A stretch of DNA of 64,000 bases from an uncultured Paracoccaceae bacterium (GTDB lineage Bacteria > Pseudomonadota > Alphaproteobacteria > Rhodobacterales > Rhodobacteraceae), in assembly GCA_951812615.1 (NCBI GenBank), contig CATOSU010000007.1, positions 105,751 through 169,750 on the forward strand. The letters are read 5' to 3'. A program made the translations under genes and the position numbers. This document shows, piece after piece, positions 57,751 through 64,000 of this stretch (positions are counted from its first letter, which is position 1; every line of letters starts with the position of its first letter). The notes beneath the pieces are model-generated. The model had not been told where the DNA came from and did no database searches. It was given only the letters and a program-made list of their open reading frames with translations.

Positions 57751-58623
57751 ATGCAGACCGTGGCAGCCGTGACAATGGTCCGGGACGACCTTTTCTTTCT
57801 GAAGGCGTGGCTGGGCCACTATGGCGAACAGTTCGGGCGGGAAAACTGTTACATCATCAATCACGGGCGCGGGGCGGCTGTGGCCGAGATGGCGCAGGGC
57901 TGCAACGTGATCGGCATTCCCGGTGATCCGCACAAGAATTTCGACATGAAACGCTGGCGGTTGCTGAACGGGTTGGTCGAGGGGTTGCGCGCCTATTACA
58001 AATACGTGGTTGTCGGCGATGTCGACGAACTGGTGGTGCTGGATCCGCAGGCGGGCACGGACCTGAAATCATGGATTGCCGAACAGCCGGGCAAGCAGGT
58101 GCTGACGCCGCTGGGGCTGGAGGTGATCCATCGCATTGATCTGGAACCGGACCCGGTGACGGAAAAAATCCTCGGGCCGCGGATGCATGTCCGACCGGCG
58201 CCGCATTATTCCAAGCCCTGCCTTGTGTCTTTTGGCACCAAGATCGCCCGCGGCGGGCATTTCACCCAGTATGAAAAGCTGCACACGCCCGAACATCTGT
58301 ACCTGCTGCACCTGAAATTCTGCGATTTTGACACCTATTGCGCGACGATGAACCAACGCAACGCTGTCACCGGTGAAATCGACGCGCCCATTCGCGAAGT
58401 GTCGATCGGGCGGCACTGGTTTGCCGAGGCGCGCGGCGAAGACCGCGCGGTGTTCGAGGCCTTTTCAGAGCTCGAGATGCAGGACGGGTTCAACCCCGGC
58501 CCGTTGCGGCGCAAGATGCACCGCAGCTGGAAACCGCGCGGCGATACCGGGTTCTGGAATTTCGACCGGGCCGACTCGGACACCCAGTACCGGCTGCCCG
58601 ACCGTTTTGCCGGAGTGATCTGA
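57751..58623 (+). CDS. glycosyltransferase family 2-like protein
   Basis: A 290-residue glycosyltransferase. It opens with VAAVTMVRDDLFFLKAWLGHYGEQFG, typical of the Glyco_tranf_2_4 group, and carries the metal/sugar-nucleotide DxD in VVVGDVDELVVLDP. Later RPAPHYSKPCLVSFGTKIARGGHF fits the acceptor side. No membrane anchor. It is divergent from the sulfotransferase gene. Donor and acceptor unknown. Confidence 0.85.
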   Translation: MQTVAAVTMVRDDLFFLKAWLGHYGEQFGRENCYIINHGRGAAVAEMAQGCNVIGIPGDPHKNFDMKRWRLLNGLVEGLRAYYKYVVVGDVDELVVLDPQAGTDLKSWIAEQPGKQVLTPLGLEVIHRIDLEPDPVTEKILGPRMHVRPAPHYSKPCLVSFGTKIARGGHFTQYEKLHTPEHLYLLHLKFCDFDTYCATMNQRNAVTGEIDAPIREVSIGRHWFAEARGEDRAVFEAFSELEMQDGFNPGPLRRKMHRSWKPRGDTGFWNFDRADSDTQYRLPDRFAGVI

Positions 58624-58675
58624 GCCCGCCTGTCGATGCGCGGCAGTTTTCACGCAGACGCCGGCGGGTGCTCCG

Positions 58676-60046
58676 TCAGGTCAGCGCATCCAGCACCCGG
58701 GCCCAGCTCCGGATCCCCTTGTGAAAGCTTTCCATGTCGTATTTCTCGTTGGGGCTGTGTATCTGGTCATCTTCCTTGCCAAAGCCGATCAGCATCGGCG
58801 TGACCCCGAGAAGGTCGGCGAAATGACCGGCGATGGGAATTGACCCGCCGCAGCCGATAAAGGCGGCCTCGTCCGGCCATTCATCGCTCAGCGCCTGCCG
58901 GGCGGCGGCGAAATCCGGGCCGGTGGTTTCAAACGCGCCCGCCCTGCCGGTTCCGTGCGGTGTAAACTCGACCGTGCAGTCGGGCGGCAGCATGTCCTGA
59001 ACCATCTTGCGGAAGCTTTCGCGGATGGCCAGCGGGTCCTGATCGCCGACCAGGCGGAAGCTGATCTTGGCGCTGGCCTGCGACGGCAGCACCGTCTTGA
59101 ACCCGGCCCCGGTATAGCCCGACCACATGCCGTTGACCTCGCAGGTGGGCCGGGACCAGATCATTTCCAGCGCCGTTCGCCCCGCTTCACCTGCCGGTTC
59201 GGACAGGCCGACACCAGCCAGAAACGCCTGCGCGTCAAAGCCCAGGTTGTCCCACTGGCCGCGCAGGCCCGCGGGCAGTTCCGGCACACCGTCATAGAAC
59301 CCCGGCACGGTGATCCGGCCAGTGTCGTCATGCAGCGCGGCAATGATCCGCGCCAGCACCCGCGCCGGGTTGATCGCGGCGCCGCCATACATGCCGGAAT
59401 GCAGATCCTTGTCCGGCCCGGTGATCGTCAGCTCTTCGCCCAGCAGTCCGCGCAGCATCGTGGTGATCGCCGGAACCCGGCTTTCAAACAGGCCGGTATC
59501 GCAGATCAGGGCGAGATCGGTGGTCAGCTCTTCGGCGTTGTCCTTCATGAACGGAACCAGCGAGGGTGAGCCGCTTTCCTCCTCGCCCTCGAAGAAAAAC
59601 GTGACACGGGCGGGCAATTTCCCGTGAACGGCAATCCAGGCGCGGCAGGCCTCGACAAAGGTCATCAACTGCCCCTTGTCGTCGGCGGCCCCGCGCCCGC
59701 GTATCACCTGACCGGCCCCGGTGTCCTGAATTTCGGGATCGAACGGGTCGCGGTCCCACAGGTCCAGAGGATCGACCGGCTGAACGTCGTAATGGCCATA
59801 AAACAGCAGGTGGCGGTCGCCCTCTCCGCCGTGCCCGACCACCATCGGATGACCGGGGGTGAGTCGCTTTTCCGCATTGAATCCCAGTGACTTGAGATCC
59901 TCAACCAGCCAGTCCGCCGCGCGATCGCAATCGTCGGCAAAGGCGGGATCGGTGGATATGGACGGGATCCGCAGCAGCCGCAGCAAACGGTCGGTTGCCG
60001 CCGGCAGATCGGCGTCGATACGGGACAGAACGGCATCGATGGACAT
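58676..60046 (-). CDS. M20 family metallopeptidase (dipeptidase)
   Basis: A 456-residue zinc peptidase. Metal and catalytic residues are HLLFYGHYDVQPVDP (His, Asp), RGAADDKGQLM (bridging Asp), FEGEEESGSPS (Glu general base and metal Glu), and CDTG further on. The dimerisation domain lies near residues 200-320. Most like M20/M25/M40 dipeptidases, which cut small peptides in the cytoplasm. Divergent from hemA across 184 bp. Confidence 0.93.
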   Translation of the reverse strand: MSIDAVLSRIDADLPAATDRLLRLLRIPSISTDPAFADDCDRAADWLVEDLKSLGFNAEKRLTPGHPMVVGHGGEGDRHLLFYGHYDVQPVDPLDLWDRDPFDPEIQDTGAGQVIRGRGAADDKGQLMTFVEACRAWIAVHGKLPARVTFFFEGEEESGSPSLVPFMKDNAEELTTDLALICDTGLFESRVPAITTMLRGLLGEELTITGPDKDLHSGMYGGAAINPARVLARIIAALHDDTGRITVPGFYDGVPELPAGLRGQWDNLGFDAQAFLAGVGLSEPAGEAGRTALEMIWSRPTCEVNGMWSGYTGAGFKTVLPSQASAKISFRLVGDQDPLAIRESFRKMVQDMLPPDCTVEFTPHGTGRAGAFETTGPDFAAARQALSDEWPDEAAFIGCGGSIPIAGHFADLLGVTPMLIGFGKEDDQIHSPNEKYDMESFHKGIRSWARVLDALT

Positions 60047-60105
60047 CAGGCACCTCCTTTGGTCGCGGCGACACTATCAGGCCGGCGCCGGCAGTCCAGC
60101 ACGGC

Positions 60106-60119
60106 TTGATCCAGATCAG
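60106..60119. promoter_or_regulatory. FNR/FnrL-type box upstream of hemA
   Basis: TTGAT-CCAG-ATCAG matches the FNR consensus TTGAT-N4-ATCAA at nine of ten fixed bases, about 110 bp upstream of the hemA start and 60 bp upstream of the peptidase start. FnrL control of hemA is known in Rhodobacter. Confidence 0.75.
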
Positions 60120-60230
60120 AGATGCGACATGACGCCCGAATGTATAAGCTTGAACGAGAACAATTCTAACTGATAAATATTCGAGAACTTGAATGCGGAG
60201 TCGGCAGCTCTGCAGGTACGGGAGCACACG

Positions 60231-61454
60231 GTGGACTATACAGAGAAACTCGACAAGGCCATCGCCCGGCTGCACGAAGAAGGCCGCTATCGGACATTCA
60301 TCGATATCGAACGCCACAAGGGTCAGTTTCCGCACGCGGAATGGACCCGACCGGATGGCTCCAAGCAGCCGATCACCGTCTGGTGCGGAAATGACTACCT
60401 GGGTATGGGCCAGAATCCCGCGGTTCTGCAGGCCATGCACGAAGCGGTGGACGCCACCGGTGCTGGGTCGGGCGGGACACGTAACATTTCCGGAACAACG
60501 GTTTACCACAAGCGGCTGGAGGCCGAGCTGGCCGATCTGCACGACAAGGAAGCGGCGCTTTTGTTCACCAGCGCCTACATTGCCAATGATGCCACCCTGT
60601 CGACGCTGCCCAAGCTGTTTCCGGGGCTGATCATCTATTCCGACGAACTGAACCACGCCTCGATGATCGAAGGCATCCGCCGCAACGGCGGGGCCAAGCG
60701 GGTGTTCCGCCACAATGATATCGATCACCTTCGCGAACTTCTGGCCGCCGATGATCCGGATGCGCCCAAGGTGATTGCTTTCGAATCGGTCTATTCGATG
60801 GATGGCGATTTCGGCCCGATCGAAGCAATCTGCGATCTGGCTGACGAATTCGGCGCGCTGACCTATCTCGACGAGGTGCACGCGGTTGGCATGTACGGGC
60901 CGCGCGGGGCAGGGGTGGCCGCCCGTGACGGGCTGATGAACCGGATCGACATGATCAACGGCACGCTGGCCAAGGCCTATGGCGTGATGGGCGGCTATGT
61001 CGCGGCCAGCTTCAAACTGTGCGACGCCATCCGCTGCTATGCGCCTGGCTTCATCTTCACCACCTCGCTGCCGCCGGCGGTGGCCGCGGGTGCGGCAGCA
61101 TCTGTCGCGTATCTCAAACAAGCCGACGACCTGCGCGAACAGCATCAGACACAGGCCAGGATCCTCAAGCTGCGGCTGAAGGGGCTGGGCCTGCCGATCA
61201 TCGACCACGGCAGCCATATCGTGCCTGTGATCGTTGGCGATCCGGTCCATACAAAGAAGCTGTCGGACATGCTGCTGGATCAGTTCGGGATCTATGTACA
61301 GCCGATCAACTTCCCGACGGTTCCGCGCGGAACCGAACGGCTGCGGTTCACCCCGTCACCGGTGCACGGCCCCAAAGAGATTGATGCATTGGTAAGCGCC
61401 ATGGACGAACTTTGGTCCCACTGTGCGCTGAATCGTGCTGAATTAACCGCCTGA
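60231..61454 (+). CDS. hemA: 5-aminolevulinate synthase
   Basis: A 407-residue PLP enzyme condensing glycine and succinyl-CoA to 5-aminolevulinate, the first step of tetrapyrrole synthesis by the Shemin route used in alphaproteobacteria. Seen are the glycine-rich [31 protein letters not shown] with the PLP Asp, and the Schiff-base Lys in [16 protein letters not shown] chose the GTG at 60231 ([14 protein letters not shown]), which gives the length usual for Rhodobacter HemA; an upstream in-frame TTG-type start would add 14 residues. GGGAG lies upstream. The FNR-type box suggests oxygen control. Confidence 0.96.
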   Translation: MDYTEKLDKAIARLHEEGRYRTFIDIERHKGQFPHAEWTRPDGSKQPITVWCGNDYLGMGQNPAVLQAMHEAVDATGAGSGGTRNISGTTVYHKRLEAELADLHDKEAALLFTSAYIANDATLSTLPKLFPGLIIYSDELNHASMIEGIRRNGGAKRVFRHNDIDHLRELLAADDPDAPKVIAFESVYSMDGDFGPIEAICDLADEFGALTYLDEVHAVGMYGPRGAGVAARDGLMNRIDMINGTLAKAYGVMGGYVAASFKLCDAIRCYAPGFIFTTSLPPAVAAGAAASVAYLKQADDLREQHQTQARILKLRLKGLGLPIIDHGSHIVPVIVGDPVHTKKLSDMLLDQFGIYVQPINFPTVPRGTERLRFTPSPVHGPKEIDALVSAMDELWSHCALNRAELTA

Positions 61455-61566
61455 CTTTGCGGGATATGTGCATAATCCTTGCACTATGGTAATCATACCT
61501 TAAGAACGCGGTAGCCCGAATCGTGGAAGGGATTGGGGCGACTGCTGGTGCGACGGGGCGGCAAGT

Positions 61567-62838
61567 ATGATCAGGCGGAAAGCGCCAGATTTGTCCGAAG
61601 ACGAGGACGTTGGGCCGAAAGGCTTTGACGACTTTGACGTGCGCCTTGGCGATACCATGCGAGGCGAACGCGCGACGATGGGCAAATCGCTGCTCGACGT
61701 CCAACGCGAACTGCGCATCAAGGCCGCCTATGTCGCGGCGATCGAAAACTGCGATCCGTCCGCCTTTGACACACCCGGTTTCATCGCCGGATATGTGCGG
61801 TCCTATGCCCGTTACCTGAACATGGATCCCGACGTGGCGTTCGACTGTTTCTGCGCCGAAAGCGGGTTTTCCGTGGCGCATGGCATGTCTGCCGAGGCCT
61901 CCAGCCTGAAGAAAAGCGCGGCGGCAGACGAACGCCCGCTATTGTCGGTCGAGCATGACCCGTTCAAATCGCCCAGCACCCCCTTCGTCCCGGCAAATGA
62001 AGGCATTCTGAGCCAGATCGAACCGCGGGCCATTGGCTCGCTGCTGGTTCTGATTGCGCTGATCGCAGGGATCGGCTTTGGCGGCTGGACCGTGCTGAAA
62101 CAGATCCAGCAGGTGCAGGTTGCCCCGGTCGAAGAGGCGCCTGTCGCACTGACCGATCTCGATCCGCTGGAAACCGCGATGCGCGGAATGCCGAACGTCC
62201 CCGGACAGAACACCTCGGACCTGCCGCGTTCGGCCGAGACGCTGGACCGGCTGTACCGTCCGCAGGCGCTGGACGTGCCGGTGCTGGTGGCGCGCGATGC
62301 GCCAATTTCCTCGCTTGATCCGAACTCGGTCGGCACGTTCCGGGGCGACGCCCTGACACGCTCGGCGCTGGCAGCGCCGGACCGGCTGCCGGAAACCGGC
62401 AGCGTTGCGGATGCTGCACAGCGCGTGGTCGATCAGCTTGCCGCCGCCGAAACCGGGCAGGGTCCGACCGTCCCGCAGGTTCTGGAAGACGCCGCGCCGG
62501 TTCTGAAAATGGTCGCGGTGCGCCAGTCCTGGGTCAAGGTCCGGTCCAATGACGGCACGGTCATCTACGAAGGCATGATGGAGCCCGGCGACAGCTGGAT
62601 TGCGCCGCAGACCGAAGAACCGCCGACCCTGCGCACGGGCGAAAGCGGCGCGATTTATTTCGAGGTCGCCAACAAGTTTTACGGCCCCGTCGGCGCCCCG
62701 GGTGCGGTGACCTCCAACCTGCCGCTGACCATTGCCGGCCTGCAGGAAACCTATCCTCAGGTGATGTCCGATCAGGACAAGGATCTGGTCCGCTATGCCG
62801 AGGCGCAGGGCGTGATCATCGGCACCGACGACAACTAA
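61567..62838 (+). CDS. RodZ-like helix-turn-helix, single-pass membrane protein
   Basis: A 423-residue protein with an N-terminal HTH_25 domain (residues about 25-95: LGDTMRGERATMGKSLLDVQ, FIAGYVRSYARYLNMD), one membrane helix (AIGSLLVLIALIAGIGFGG, about residue 155) and a periplasmic C-terminal DUF4115 domain (VAVRQSWVKVRSNDGTVIYEGMM). This is the RodZ layout, linking MreB to the cell wall, but the spacer is long. It is followed 77 bp later by ispG, a common Rhodobacterales neighbour. Confidence 0.88.
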   Translation: MIRRKAPDLSEDEDVGPKGFDDFDVRLGDTMRGERATMGKSLLDVQRELRIKAAYVAAIENCDPSAFDTPGFIAGYVRSYARYLNMDPDVAFDCFCAESGFSVAHGMSAEASSLKKSAAADERPLLSVEHDPFKSPSTPFVPANEGILSQIEPRAIGSLLVLIALIAGIGFGGWTVLKQIQQVQVAPVEEAPVALTDLDPLETAMRGMPNVPGQNTSDLPRSAETLDRLYRPQALDVPVLVARDAPISSLDPNSVGTFRGDALTRSALAAPDRLPETGSVADAAQRVVDQLAAAETGQGPTVPQVLEDAAPVLKMVAVRQSWVKVRSNDGTVIYEGMMEPGDSWIAPQTEEPPTLRTGESGAIYFEVANKFYGPVGAPGAVTSNLPLTIAGLQETYPQVMSDQDKDLVRYAEAQGVIIGTDDN

Positions 62839-62915
62839 GATCCCAGATGCCGCATTGCCTGAGGCCGGGCGGGGGACTATGTGCCTGACAAGAGTGGCCT
62901 CTTGAGGGAATGCCC

Positions 62916-64000
62916 ATGTCCGTGAACCCGGTTCGCCCCTGGCGCAATATCTATCGCCGCAAATCCCGACAGATCATGGTCGGGCCGGTTCCGGTCGGGG
63001 GGGATGCGCCGATTTCGGTGCAGACGATGACCAACACCCCGACAACGGATGTTGCGGCGACCGTTGCACAGGTGCAGGCCGCGGCCGAGGCGGGCGCCGA
63101 TATCGTGCGTATATCCGTCCCTGACGAGGCCAGTTCCGCCGCGCTGAAAGAGATCATCCCGGAATGCCCGGTGCCGATCGTCGCGGACATCCATTTCCAT
63201 TATCGGCGGGGCATTGAATCGGCCGAAGCCGGCGCCGCCTGCCTGCGGATCAACCCGGGCAATATCGGCCGCCCGGACCGCGTGCGCGAGGTGATTGCCG
63301 CGGCTCGCGATCATGGCTGTTCGATGCGGATCGGCGTGAATGCCGGATCGCTGGAAAAACACCTGCTGGAGAAATACGGCGAACCCTGTCCCGAGGCCAT
63401 GGTCGAAAGCGGGATGGAGCATATCCGCATCCTTGAAGACAATGATTTCATGGACTTCAAGATCAGTGTTAAAGCGTCTGACGTGTTTCTGTCCGCTGCT
63501 GCGTATCAGGGGATTGCCGAGGCCACCGATGCCCCGATCCATCTGGGCATCACCGAGGCCGGCGGGTTTGTCGGCGGCACCATCAAAAGCGCCATCGGGC
63601 TGGGCAACCTGCTGTGGATGGGCATCGGTGACACGCTGCGCGTGTCGCTGTCGGCCGATCCGGTAGAAGAGGTGAAGGTGGGCTACGAGATCCTCAAGTC
63701 GCTGGGTCTGCGTCACCGCGGCGTCAATATCATCTCTTGCCCGTCCTGCGCCCGGCAGGGGTTCGACGTGATCAGAACGGTGGAGACGCTGGAAAAACGG
63801 CTGGAACACATCAAGACCCCGATGAGCCTGAGCATCATCGGCTGTGTCGTCAACGGTCCCGGTGAGGCGCTGATGACCGATATCGGATTTACCGGCGGCG
63901 GGGCCGGGTCCGGCATGGTGTATCTGGCCGGCAAGCAAAGCCACAAGATGTCCAACGACAAGATGATCGACCACATTGTCGAGCAGGTCGAACGCCGCGC
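62916..64000 (+). CDS. ispG: (E)-4-hydroxy-3-methylbut-2-enyl-diphosphate synthase, 5' part (continues past window end)
   Basis: IspG (GcpE) converts MEcPP to HMBPP in the MEP isoprenoid pathway. About 361 codons are visible from ATG 62916 ([19 protein letters not shown]) and the gene leaves the window. It has the TIM-barrel opening [39 protein letters not shown], and the 4Fe-4S part [11 protein letters not shown] and [11 protein letters not shown] with the third Cys and its Glu. TTGAGGGAA lies before the start. Confidence 0.97.
   Translation, partial: MSVNPVRPWRNIYRRKSRQIMVGPVPVGGDAPISVQTMTNTPTTDVAATVAQVQAAAEAGADIVRISVPDEASSAALKEIIPECPVPIVADIHFHYRRGIESAEAGAACLRINPGNIGRPDRVREVIAAARDHGCSMRIGVNAGSLEKHLLEKYGEPCPEAMVESGMEHIRILEDNDFMDFKISVKASDVFLSAAAYQGIAEATDAPIHLGITEAGGFVGGTIKSAIGLGNLLWMGIGDTLRVSLSADPVEEVKVGYEILKSLGLRHRGVNIISCPSCARQGFDVIRTVETLEKRLEHIKTPMSLSIIGCVVNGPGEALMTDIGFTGGGAGSGMVYLAGKQSHKMSNDKMIDHIVEQVERR

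Overview
This window is a stretch of a GC-rich alphaproteobacterial chromosome, most probably from the Rhodobacterales (Roseobacter group). The evidence is the gene content: a 407-residue HemA, a usg gene, an acyl-CoA ligase resembling DmdB, a TAXI-type TRAP transporter, a CckA-like hybrid kinase, an alphaproteobacterial SOS box (GAAC-N7-GAAC) in front of recA, and an FNR-type box in front of hemA. Species assignment is inference.

Layout. 1-4.9 kb: 5' part of gyrA, usg, a sulfotransferase, a Hint-domain protein and a radical SAM protein. 5.0-10.2 kb: the sugar-phosphate operon zwf-pgl-pgi, in which zwf is split by a complete IS256-family element with a 9-bp target duplication. 10.2-16.7 kb: a paired-hairpin dispersed repeat, a thioesterase, a DmdB-like acyl-CoA ligase, a GFA protein, an orphan coiled-coil protein, a MetE-type methyltransferase and a GNAT. 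16.7-30.6 kb: a large amine/polyamine cluster with a PhyH dioxygenase, class III aminotransferase, two BetI-like TetR regulators, amine oxidase, cupin, spermidine/putrescine-type ABC transporter, a TMADH-class amine dehydrogenase and agmatine deiminase. Two of its genes (amine oxidase and potD) each carry one in-frame stop. 30.6-37.6 kb: MarR, then a TAXI-TRAP/USP/RpiR unit divergent from an aminotransferase.

37.6-41.9 kb is a rearranged scar beside an intact tRNA-Gly(CCC). It holds a truncated MBL hydrolase, an RHS core fragment, a decayed transposase interrupted by an intact IS3-family element, and an RHS C-terminal nuclease tip (AHH/HNH type) overlapping its probable Imm11-type immunity gene, followed by a BenE remnant. 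41.9-64 kb is mostly housekeeping: CMD peroxidase-like protein, methyltransferase, corrinoid activator, guaB, RsmB-type methyltransferase, a frameshifted cckA-like kinase, recA, alaS, DUF1330, an IS630-family element that landed in a stop codon, surface-modifying transferases, an M20 peptidase, hemA, a RodZ-like protein and ispG (cut by the window end).

The overall impression is an ordinary core genome undergoing active IS movement and gene decay: three nearly intact ISs with readable ends and target duplications, a broken zwf, two nonsense-interrupted amine genes, a frameshifted kinase and several gene remnants. The most system-like novelty is the RHS-nuclease/immunity pair next to the tRNA; the most consequential lesion is the IS256 insertion in zwf. 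No CRISPR array or rRNA was seen.
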